This document shows positions 1-6,102 of a stretch of DNA of 6,617 bases, one piece after another. Origin of the DNA: Dehalococcoidia bacterium (lineage in GTDB: Bacteria > Chloroflexota > Dehalococcoidia > E44-bin15); NCBI GenBank assembly GCA_030619615.1, contig JAUXBC010000044.1, positions 1 through 6,617 on the forward strand. The letters are read 5' to 3'. The notes below the pieces were generated by a model that was not told the DNA's origin, ran no database searches, and worked only from the letters and a program-made list of their open reading frames with translations. How positions within the stretch are numbered: the stretch's first letter is position 1; every line of letters starts with the position of its first letter. A program made the translations under genes and the position numbers.

Positions 1-623
1 AGGATAGAGTCTGGCGATAGCCCAACATCACATAGGAGGATATTGAGCTGCTTGGCCAGGTTGATCTCGATGGGGGTCTTGGCAATGGCAACATGGCCAT
101 CAGCGATGCAGCTAGCTGCTATGGTGCGATGGTTCTTCTCCTCGCAATTCCCCAGAGCTATCCTCTGCCCTCGGGCAACCTCTGAGGCGGCCACCAGCAC
201 CTTATTGTCCTTTTCTGCCACCCCAGGTCCTAAGATGATGACGGGGATGTCCACTGCAGAGAGGACCATATCCGCGCTTTTCCTCGCTTCATCGGCACCG
301 GTGTCGGCCTCCTCCGGGTGGGCACTTCTGAGGCGCAGAACAATAATATCCGCGCCGTACTCCACGGCCTTCTTCGCCCAGGCCCCAGGGTCAGCGAGCA
401 CATCGCCCCAGGCGGAAATCAGGTGGGGCGACCAATCTGCTGGATTGCGGTCCTGAACCTCTATAGCGATCAAAGGTTTATTGGGCATCGCACCCTCGAA
501 GTGTAGGAAGGGCAGGGTGGTCTCGCCCCCCACGACCACGCTCTTGCGCCCGTTGCTGCCTCCCAACGTTACTTCGTGCACCTTTCCGGTCCACTTCTCA
601 GCAGGTACTTCCACTTCTGGCAT
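1..623 (-). CDS. acsD: Corrinoid iron-sulfur protein small subunit (CODH/ACS delta subunit), 3' end cut off by window edge
   Basis: The first 207 residues are present and the frame stays open to the left edge, so the C-terminus is missing (from memory the family is a little over 300 aa). The protein opens with MPEVEVPAEKWTGKV and continues with GGETTLPFLHFEG, IAIEVQDRNPADWSPHL, AWGDVLADPGAWAKKAVEYG and ADIIVLRLRSAHPEEAD. These blocks are typical of the TIM-barrel small subunit of the corrinoid iron-sulfur protein. With the large subunit it carries the cobalamin-bound methyl group from the methyltransferase to acetyl-CoA synthase in the cytoplasm. The ATG at 623 is chosen because an AGGAGGGA Shine-Dalgarno lies 5 nt upstream (629-636). 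An in-frame ATG at 647 would add eight residues but would place that site inside the gene. It lies 80 nt downstream of acsB on the same strand, as expected for one operon. Family assignment is from recognised motifs, not a search. Confidence 0.93.
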   Translation of the reverse strand, partial: MPEVEVPAEKWTGKVHEVTLGGSNGRKSVVVGGETTLPFLHFEGAMPNKPLIAIEVQDRNPADWSPHLISAWGDVLADPGAWAKKAVEYGADIIVLRLRSAHPEEADTGADEARKSADMVLSAVDIPVIILGPGVAEKDNKVLVAASEVARGQRIALGNCEEKNHRTIAASCIADGHVAIAKTPIEINLAKQLNILLCDVGLSPDSI

Positions 624-649
624 AACGATCCCTCCTTTCTCACCCATGA

Positions 650-678
650 AACAAGGGCCGAGGAATTCGACCCTTGTT
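650..678 (-). promoter_or_regulatory. Stem-loop in the acsB-acsD spacer
   Basis: An 8-bp perfect inverted repeat, AACAAGGG (650-657) and CCCTTGTT (671-678), encloses 13 nt. Inside it, after one mismatch, two further C-G pairs can form. In the transcript it lies between the acsB stop and the acsD ribosome-binding site. No T-run follows, so it is not a standard terminator. It could be an mRNA stability or processing element that sets the acsB:acsD ratio; that role is inference. Confidence 0.4.
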
Positions 679-703
679 AGGTATTCCTCCAGGCTTTTTC
701 CTA

Positions 704-2941
704 TTAAAGCAGGGACTCCATAGTGAGCGCGGGATGCCCCTTCTCCTCGAGGAAGGGCAATAGCTCATCCACTGTGGTGGCGATAGTGCCATCGGCCATC
801 TTATCGATCAGGTCAGGCACGCCGGCACGCTCACAGACCTCCTTAAGCTCCTCGGCGAACTCTTCCTTAACATTCTTGGAGAGCCATACTAATCGTTTGA
901 TGCCACCTTCCACCGGGATAAACTTATTGCTAAGGACATAACGCTTGCTATGGCCCATCATTCCCGGCGTCTGCTGACCACCGCCAATAGTGCCCATCAA
1001 TGTGGTGAAGGTCATTCCACAGGGGGTCATGCTATAGTCGTCTCGGGAGACGATCATCACCCCGTTAGCCTCCGGGATAACCACCATGTTGCACTCGCAG
1101 CAGCCACAGGTAGTCATGGGGGCATCCATGAGGGAGTAGACAGTGAAGCGCTCTACAGACCGCTGAGAATGCTCATATACGAAGCTGTTAACCCCTTCCC
1201 ATACCCCTTTTACCGGATCGAGACACTTCCCTTTAGGAACGGGCTGGTTGGGGCCGGTGGGCTTGATCTCATAGGCGGCGCGGCAGTCCAGCCAGGAGTA
1301 GGCACCGCAGAGGCCGGTGCGCTCGGGATTGATGATACAAACGTGATTGGGAGCAAAGGACTGGCACAGGGTGCAGCTATAATAGGTATCCACACTTTCA
1401 TCGGTCATCCCTGCCATTCGGATATCCCTTTCTCGATAGACATCGCGCGCCTGCTTGATCAACTCCTCGACCTTAGCCTGCTCGGTATAGATGGTGACCT
1501 GGATCTTGTCCACAATGGCGCCGAAATCGTTGTGATAGTTGGTATGAAGTATGTCGCCCAGGTGCTTAAGCGTGAAGCCCTTTTCCACTGCGCCCTTGCT
1601 GAAGCGAATCCAGGTTATGTCCCGCTGGCCAACATGCTGAATCCCCTCGGCGCCGTTTGTGAAGTGGTGGATCTGTCTTTCCAGAACGGGCTCAAAGTCC
1701 TTCTGCATCTTGCGCCCCGCTACCTCGACCACGATCGCCAGCGGGATTTTCGTCCCCGCTTCGAAGCTATCGATATCAGGCCCCACCACGGTGAACTTAC
1801 CATCCTCTATCTCATCGGGGTCCTTCATGCTCAGCCACTCGAAGCAGATGCCGCCCTTACCACCGAACTCGGCTCTAAGGTCAGCACGGCGGACTATCTC
1901 TCCCTCGAAGGCGGGGCCATAGGCAACCGGAATGGGGACCGAGGGAATCTTTATCTTAATGCCCCTGACCTCGATACAGCGCTGTATTAGCCGCTCCGCC
2001 CTCTCCATGTCGTCCTTGCCCGGAATATCGTCAAAGGGCATGCTGACCACATGCTCATACTTGGTGATCCCAGTGGGCAGGATATTAGGGGCTACTGTAT
2101 CCAGTATGGCGGGGAAGCCGTAGGTGATAGCCCCTGCTCCGGTGGCCCACTTGAGGTCATCCATGGGGCCCAGGCAGAGGGCGAAGGCGAAGCAGCGGAA
2201 CTTGTTATACAGCAGTATCTCGCGGAAATTACCTGGCTCGACATTACCGAAGCTGAAGGCGGCCCTGGAGGCATAGCCGGCAGCGTAAACTGTAGCCTCG
2301 GTATCGGTGCCGAAGGGGACGGTGAAGGTATGGTAACCCAAGTCCACTCCCTCCTCTAGGAGCTGGTCGACGATGGAGCGGCCGTTATTCGAGCCGGAGA
2401 GGAAAACCAGCTGTCCCTTGGACTGAAGCTCGCGAACGATCTTGACCGCCACCGCATTGTTCTTGGCGGCGCCAATAACCGCAGCGAAACCGGGCATGCT
2501 GCCATCGACCATCTGAATCCCCCAGGAACGCGTCTGGACATCGCTTATGGGGCCGTTAAAGGTGAAGCCATTACGCACCTCAGGCTGCTTTCCCTCGACG
2601 AACTCTATCCCTTTGATAATCTCCTCGGCAAACAGGGTGGCCACCCCGGCATCTGCGAGCTCACCCAGGTAGGGTAGCCATAGATTGTCGCCGGGCACCG
2701 GTGGCAACAGGCTCCTGGCATGCTCGAGTGGCCATGTCATATCTCCCAGCTTTTTCACCTTATGCCCCAGATACCCATAGATCACCGGAAGAAAGAAGGT
2801 TGATCCTACCCCCTCCTTATCGACAAAGGCAACCGATGCCTCCTCCCCGTGTTTATCCAGAGCGCTCTTGAGCATCTCCTCAGCTTTGGTAACAACTCCA
2901 TGAGCACCCCTGATAGCTGAAGTAGCAATAAATCGAGACAC
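704..2941 (-). CDS. acsB: Acetyl-CoA synthase catalytic subunit (bacterial-type, CO-methylating)
   Basis: This 745-residue protein makes acetyl-CoA from CO, CoA and a methyl group delivered by the corrinoid iron-sulfur protein, the last step of the Wood-Ljungdahl pathway. The length is close to the 729 residues of the Moorella enzyme, so the N-terminal domain that contacts CO dehydrogenase is present, unlike the short archaeal CdhC. The A-cluster cysteines are all visible: C523, C526, C535 and C545 for the [4Fe-4S] cube and the bridge to the proximal metal, and the C612-G-C614 motif for the distal nickel. Their spacing equals that of Moorella C506/509/518/528/595/597 with a constant offset of 17. 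The C-terminal block has GGGQQTPGMMGH (653-664) and ends KGHPALTMESLL. Translation starts with GTG at 2941; the AGGAGGT at 2946-2952 supports this. It lies 22 nt behind the GSP17M-like gene and 80 nt ahead of acsD. No CO dehydrogenase gene (acsA) is in view. C615 directly after CGC is a point of interest. Confidence 0.97.
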   Translation of the reverse strand: MSRFIATSAIRGAHGVVTKAEEMLKSALDKHGEEASVAFVDKEGVGSTFFLPVIYGYLGHKVKKLGDMTWPLEHARSLLPPVPGDNLWLPYLGELADAGVATLFAEEIIKGIEFVEGKQPEVRNGFTFNGPISDVQTRSWGIQMVDGSMPGFAAVIGAAKNNAVAVKIVRELQSKGQLVFLSGSNNGRSIVDQLLEEGVDLGYHTFTVPFGTDTEATVYAAGYASRAAFSFGNVEPGNFREILLYNKFRCFAFALCLGPMDDLKWATGAGAITYGFPAILDTVAPNILPTGITKYEHVVSMPFDDIPGKDDMERAERLIQRCIEVRGIKIKIPSVPIPVAYGPAFEGEIVRRADLRAEFGGKGGICFEWLSMKDPDEIEDGKFTVVGPDIDSFEAGTKIPLAIVVEVAGRKMQKDFEPVLERQIHHFTNGAEGIQHVGQRDITWIRFSKGAVEKGFTLKHLGDILHTNYHNDFGAIVDKIQVTIYTEQAKVEELIKQARDVYRERDIRMAGMTDESVDTYYSCTLCQSFAPNHVCIINPERTGLCGAYSWLDCRAAYEIKPTGPNQPVPKGKCLDPVKGVWEGVNSFVYEHSQRSVERFTVYSLMDAPMTTCGCCECNMVVIPEANGVMIVSRDDYSMTPCGMTFTTLMGTIGGGQQTPGMMGHSKRYVLSNKFIPVEGGIKRLVWLSKNVKEEFAEELKEVCERAGVPDLIDKMADGTIATTVDELLPFLEEKGHPALTMESLL

Positions 2942-2963
2942 TTTTACCTCCTAAAAACTGCAT

Positions 2964-3389
2964 CTAGTATTTTCGGAAATCGCCGGTCATCTTGGCGTCA
3001 ATAGGGTCGGTCGCCGTCATTCTTCCCGCAGCGGGGAATGCCGGGCTTGAGGCCCACATCTCACCCCTCGCCTGAGCGGCTCCAAGGTCTGTCCCCCTGA
3101 GGACCTCGCGAGCCTGGGGAAGGCGCGCCTCATCTGTCTGAACACTTATCAGGACGCCGCCCACTGAGGCCCCAAACTCATAGTACCTAATTGCAGCCTC
3201 GGGGAGATCCAGCTTAGTTAACGCTGCCCCAATCTCCTTGGTGGCCTTCGTTCCTAGTTTTTTCGCCTTCTCCCCATCGTGCACCAGAATGCCGATCTCC
3301 TCTGCCTTAAAACCCTTTGATTTCAACTCCTCGGCAGCTCTTGCTGCAACCAGGGGGTCTCGAAAAAGCCTTACCACTGTGTTTACCAT
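2964..3389 (-). CDS. Small protein with a YflT / general stress protein 17M-like domain
   Basis: A 141-residue protein and the first gene of the acs operon. Residues 1-98 resemble the GSP17M/YflT fold: a TVVRLF strand, a helix AAEELKSKGF, EEIGILVHDG, then LPEAAIRYYEFGASVGGVLISVQTD and a helix AREVLRG. The PE-A-YYE-GGVLISV block is the best match. The glycine-rich, membrane-like hairpin many relatives carry in the middle is absent; here it is only a short KATKEIGAALTKLD stretch. The tail (99-141) is polar, with no cysteines, and ends MTGDFRKY. No signal peptide or membrane segment is visible, so it is probably cytoplasmic. The ATG at 3389 follows an AGGAGGGG ribosome-binding site (3393-3400), and the stop is 22 nt before acsB. 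In Bacillus the namesake is induced by general stress, but its biochemical role is not established. A link to acetyl-CoA synthase here is suggested only by position. Confidence 0.75.
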   Translation of the reverse strand: MVNTVVRLFRDPLVAARAAEELKSKGFKAEEIGILVHDGEKAKKLGTKATKEIGAALTKLDLPEAAIRYYEFGASVGGVLISVQTDEARLPQAREVLRGTDLGAAQARGEMWASSPAFPAAGRMTATDPIDAKMTGDFRKY

Positions 3390-3405
3390 AGACCCCTCCT
3401 TTAAT

Positions 3406-3444
3406 TAAAAAGCCCCTTCCCTGTGCTCAGATAGGGTCGGGGCT
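3406..3444 (-). terminator. Intrinsic terminator or attenuator in the leader of the acs operon
   Basis: Reading on the minus strand, AGCCCC (3444-3439) pairs with GGGGCT (3416-3411). Inside, CCCT pairs with AGGG across a 2x2 internal loop, leaving a 10-nt apical loop. Five T residues follow at once (3410-3406), the classical rho-independent pattern. It sits downstream of the predicted promoter and only about 16 nt before the start codon of the first gene. No other gene ends just upstream, so its natural role would be conditional termination of the operon's own transcript. A GACCC in the 5' arm can also pair with GGGTC next to the ribosome-binding site, a possible alternative fold. Confidence 0.6.
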
Positions 3445-3471
3445 GCTGATTCGAAGCAAAGCAATAACCAT
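3427..3471 (-). CDS. Possible 14-codon leader peptide MVIALLRISSPDPI
   Basis: An ATG-initiated short frame lies about 18 nt after the predicted transcription start. It covers the 5' arm of the leader hairpin and stops (TGA) inside its apical loop. Six of its 14 residues are Val, Leu or Ile. A ribosome moving to the stop would block the terminator stem, which is the geometry of translation-coupled attenuation. Against it: the only SD-like sequence, AGAGG (3489-3485), is 13 nt from the ATG and close to the likely transcript 5' end. Frames this short also arise by chance. Confidence 0.22.
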   Translation of the reverse strand: MVIALLRISSPDPI

Positions 3472-3495
3472 AGATAGTTAATCGCCTCTTTACGT

Positions 3496-3524
3496 ATTTT
3501 ATCACCAGGCTATAAGCAAGTCAA
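3496..3524 (-). promoter_or_regulatory. SigA/sigma-70-type promoter for the GSP17M-like-acsB-acsD operon
   Basis: On the minus strand a -35 box TTGACT (3524-3519) and a -10 box TAAAAT (3501-3496) are separated by exactly 17 nt. Each matches consensus at five of six positions. Transcription would begin near 3489, giving a leader of about 100 nt before the ATG at 3389. The left tip of the insertion sequence lies about 19 bp upstream of the -35 box, so the promoter core is intact. Confidence 0.65.
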
Positions 3525-3542
3525 TATTAGGGCTCCAATAGA

Positions 3543-3585
3543 TAGCGTCTCATCTACTCATGCTCTTCTCTCAAAGAATGGGCTC
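3543..3585 (+). repeat. Left terminal inverted repeat of the insertion sequence
   Basis: It begins TAGCGT at the tip (3543-3548), has an identical 11-nt block TCATGCTCTTC (3558-3568) and a further TGGGCTC (3579-3585). All three occur in the same order in the reverse complement of 4773-4816. The first two lie at exactly the same distance from the tip, and the third is one nucleotide off. Confidence 0.8.
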
Positions 3586-3615
3586 GGTATCATGGTAGGC
3601 TCTCAGCTGCGCATT

Positions 3616-4709
3616 TTAGTTTACCACAATATTCAACCAGTCCTCATGGGCCATCCTGGCATTCTCCTTCACCATCCATACCTTGAGGAAATTAGAAGTT
3701 CCAGACCGGGAGCCGAAGCCATCCATAGGTCTGTGCGCCGGCGATATTCCTTGATCCCTCGCTCCAAAGGAGAGGTAGTCCTTGGTCTAGATATGCCCAT
3801 TAGCCTCTCCCTAGCTGCCCTAACAGTTTCCTCTAGCTTCTCTGGGTTATCTGGGTATAGTGCTCTGGCCTGCATAAATACATTATGCAACTGGTGCCAG
3901 ATACAATTCCTCTTGTCTGCCCTAGGCAACACCACAGCTAGAGCAGAAGCAATAGCCTGATCTCCATCATGGACAACTACTAGACCTCTTCCCTGTTCGG
4001 GGATCTCTAATGAATCGAGAAACTATACCCAGGCAGTCTCACTACGGTCAGGAGACTGCACCGCTCCCAAGTAAGCCCTCTTCCCACTATGGCCTTCCCC
4101 CAAAGCTAGCAAACTCCAGAAAGGAGCACCTTTAATCTTGATGTATGCTTCATCTAGATATAATACCTTGAGCTTCTCTTTCAAACCAGGGTAACTTGCA
4201 CCATTGGCCCTAGCCTGAAAGCGGCGCCACAGGCTCATCAGTCCGGCATCAGATTCTATCTGCCTCTCTATCATTGCTTTCACTTGGCGGTAACTGACCC
4301 CGGAGATATAAAGCTTTGTGATCTCCCTATCCAGATCTATCCAATAACGCTTTCGATACGTCAAAAAGAGGGCTGCCAAAGCTACTGCTTTACCGCAATG
4401 TCGACATCTCAGTTGGGGTATCCTTAAAGTGATCACTCCCTCCAGCACCACCAACTGACGCCGGTAATGACTATTGCGCTTCACCTGAGAGGAATCCCTG
4501 GGACCACATTCCAAGCATATCCATGGCGTAGGAGCATGATGCCTTCTCTTTTGCCACCTGGGGCCATAATACTCCTCTACTAGATGATCCAGTGCCTCCT
4601 CAAGTAGCTTCTGCTTCCATTCCCTAAGAAGCGCTCTTCCCTTAGGCTCGACAATTTTTAGCATCTCCCCGTGGGTCTTGCATCGCATTAAGTCTTCTGC
4701 TACTGTCAT
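3616..4709 (-). pseudogene. Transposase, mutator/IS256-like DDE superfamily, disrupted by a nonsense codon and a frameshift
   Basis: The frame starts with ATG at 4709 (AGGAGG at 4720-4725) and encodes a zinc-ribbon-like region, C65-x2-C68 and C102-x2-C105. The catalytic domain follows, with first Asp D186 in LYLDEAYIKIKG. An in-frame TAG at 4023-4025 (codon 229) interrupts it. The same frame then continues with the second Asp (D248 in VVVHDGD), the C-x2-H pair typical of mutator/IS256 enzymes (C269, H272) and the catalytic Glu E316 in TTSPLERGIKEYRRRT. Near 3732-3735 one base is missing: the shifted frame restores RPMDGFGS, then NFLKVWMVKENARMAHEDW and a TAA at 3616-3618, which looks like the natural C-terminus. 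Full length would be about 364 aa. The second Asp to Glu distance (about 68 residues) is shorter than the roughly 100 or more in typical IS256 enzymes, so an internal deletion may also be present. Almost certainly inactive. Confidence 0.85.
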
Positions 4710-4772
4710 CTTGGGCTTGCCTCCTTGTGATTATCTTGTTTAAGCTTACCAAGCGTCTACCACAAGGGTGGT

Positions 4773-4816
4773 GAGCCCAGCTTTTCCCTTGAAGAGCATG
4801 AATGAAATGAACGCTA
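4773..4816 (-). repeat. Right terminal inverted repeat of the insertion sequence
   Basis: Its reverse complement begins TAGCGT (4816-4811), then TCATGCTCTTC (4801-4791) and TGGGCTC (4779-4773), mirroring the left end. It lies upstream of the transposase start, with about 60 bp of non-coding element sequence between. That gap holds a small ACCAC/GTGGT hairpin (4759-4772) and the transposase ribosome-binding site. Confidence 0.8.
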
Positions 4817-4835
4817 CTCGTATTTTGAAGTTGCG

Positions 4836-4854
4836 ATCCACTTAGAAAGTGGAT
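4836..4854 (-). terminator. Hairpin after the acyl-CoA dehydrogenase gene, possible weak terminator
   Basis: A perfect 7-bp inverted repeat ATCCACT/AGTGGAT with a 5-nt loop starts about 12 nt past the dehydrogenase stop codon. No T-run follows on the minus strand, so it may stabilise the mRNA 3' end rather than terminate by itself. It lies outside the insertion sequence. Confidence 0.35.
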
Positions 4855-4866
4855 AGTCTTTGGGAA

Positions 4867-6090
4867 TTAGGCATATGCGGAAAATCCTTTGCCCAACAGC
4901 GTATAGCCGGTTACCAACTTCATAATCTCGCTGGTGCCATCAGGAATTGTCATCATTCTCGCATCCCTGAAGTATCTCTCCAATGGCATCTCATCCGAAA
5001 GCCCCATGCCACCATGAATCTGTATTGCATTATATGTTGCCTTAACAGCAGCCTCAGCCCCATATACCTTAGCCATCGATGAGAGTCTCCTGGCGTCTGG
5101 ATCCCCCTTAACTATTGCATCAATAGCTTTATAACCAAGGAGTCTGGCTGTCTCGGTTAAGACACTCATTTCATAAAGCATCTCTTGAATCAGCTGGAAC
5201 TTGCCAATAGGCTTACCGAACTGTTTCCTTTCCTTGGCATAGTTGATGGAAGCATTTAAAGCTGCCTGGGCTATTCCGACTGCTACCAATCCCATTCCAG
5301 CTCTCGGTGTTGTGAGTAACGCTGTAATTGGAGACATTGTATTGAGAAGTTTTATGAACCCGTCCGATACCGGTAAAACCTCCTTCATTTTAGGGCCAAG
5401 CTTCAAAGCTTCGCCCATTAAAGCCCCCATCTCATTTTCTTTTGGAACCTTGCAGTCTTCAAAAAACATCTCACCAGTGGCTGAAGCTCTCCAACCTATA
5501 TGATGCAATTCATTTGACTCCCACGGAGATATCTCCTTTTCCACTATAAAGAATGTCTCGGCACCTGTTGTTGCATTTATTGCAGCGACAAACGCTGTAT
5601 CTGCAATCGTTGCGTTGCTTATCCAGGTTTTACTTCCATTGATAACGTAGTAATCGCCTTCTAAAACGGCTGTGGTCTTGAGGTTTGAGGTATCACACCC
5701 TGCTTCCGGCTCGGTTTCGGCAAAGCACCCGATGAATTCACCGCTCTCAAGCCTTGGTATCAACCTGCTTTTTACATCATCTGAGGCCAGTGGGATGAAC
5801 ATCGCTGGAATAGCTCCCATGCCAAAAAGCGGCAGTATACTTGGCCATACTCCACCAACTTCCTCTGCAAATATGGCGAATATCACCGGGTTGCCGATTA
5901 ACTCTCTGGAGCCCTCGGGATCAATACCAATTCCAATCTTTTTGAATTTTTGCATCACCTCAATTGCCTCTTCCCTTGTAAGAGGCCCCTTCCGATCCAT
6001 TTCATCAACTATAGGTGCAAACTCCCTCTCCAGAAGATCTCGCAGGCTCTCCCTGAACATCTTTTCCTCTTGTGTAAATTCGAAATCCAT
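4867..6090 (-). CDS. Acyl-CoA dehydrogenase family flavoprotein with Asp at the usual catalytic Glu position
   Basis: A full-length 407-residue member (family about 380-400). It should oxidise an acyl-CoA to the enoyl-CoA with FAD, passing electrons to an electron-transfer flavoprotein. Visible landmarks: an N-terminal helical domain (1-120), the FAD/substrate motif CFAETEPEAGCDTSNLKTT (122-140), WISNA (156-160), YAKERKQFGKPIGKFQLIQ (284-302), and QIHGGMGLSDEMPLERYFRDA (357-377). The usual catalytic motif Y-E-G-T-S appears as I-P-D-G-T-S, so Asp384 replaces the base. The alternative Glu site used by isovaleryl-CoA dehydrogenase aligns with P262. About 25 extra residues (roughly 222-250) follow the VPKENEMG segment. 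The ATG at 6090 has an AAGGAGGT site (6097-6104) that overlaps the thiolase stop, with 12 nt between the genes, so the two are co-transcribed. Substrate unknown; a cyclic or otherwise unusual acyl-CoA is possible. Confidence 0.92.
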   Translation of the reverse strand: MDFEFTQEEKMFRESLRDLLEREFAPIVDEMDRKGPLTREEAIEVMQKFKKIGIGIDPEGSRELIGNPVIFAIFAEEVGGVWPSILPLFGMGAIPAMFIPLASDDVKSRLIPRLESGEFIGCFAETEPEAGCDTSNLKTTAVLEGDYYVINGSKTWISNATIADTAFVAAINATTGAETFFIVEKEISPWESNELHHIGWRASATGEMFFEDCKVPKENEMGALMGEALKLGPKMKEVLPVSDGFIKLLNTMSPITALLTTPRAGMGLVAVGIAQAALNASINYAKERKQFGKPIGKFQLIQEMLYEMSVLTETARLLGYKAIDAIVKGDPDARRLSSMAKVYGAEAAVKATYNAIQIHGGMGLSDEMPLERYFRDARMMTIPDGTSEIMKLVTGYTLLGKGFSAYA

Positions 6091-6102
6091 TGCTTTACCT
6101 CC

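Larger units (their letters stand above)
3543..4816 (-). mobile_element. Decayed insertion sequence, mutator/IS256-like
   Basis: A 1274-bp element is bounded by imperfect inverted repeats of about 44 bp and carries one broken DDE transposase on the minus strand. It sits between the acyl-CoA dehydrogenase gene and the acs promoter. I see no clear 8-9 bp target duplication: the left flank TCCAATAGA and right flank CTCGTATTT do not match, so the insertion is probably old or the exact tips are off by a few bases. With the element removed, the original intergenic gap would be only about 70 bp between the dehydrogenase hairpin region and the acs promoter. Family placement rests on the transposase motifs. 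Confidence 0.82.

Noticed and set aside
43..456. Plus-strand open frame opposite acsD
   Set aside because: Antisense to the clearly coding acsD; the low-complexity Ser/Ala-rich translation is typical of a shadow frame.
950..1990. A 346-codon open frame on the plus strand
   Set aside because: It lies wholly antisense to acsB, whose motifs and cysteine spacing are unmistakable. The translation shows no recognisable domain and no convincing ribosome-binding site, so it is a codon-bias shadow.
3669..3935. Separate 88-residue gene on the minus strand
   Set aside because: It is in the same frame as the upstream transposase and continues it past the TAG. Its last residues are out-of-frame product after the deletion near 3732. 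It belongs to the pseudogene.
3592..3960. Plus-strand frame of 122 codons inside the insertion sequence
   Set aside because: It runs opposite the 3' half of the transposase, which keeps the second Asp, C-x2-H and Glu motifs on the minus strand.
4023..4025. TAG read through as an amino acid (recoding, e.g. pyrrolysine)
   Set aside because: Pyrrolysine use is unlikely in a transposase, and a second, independent frameshift downstream shows that the gene is simply decaying.
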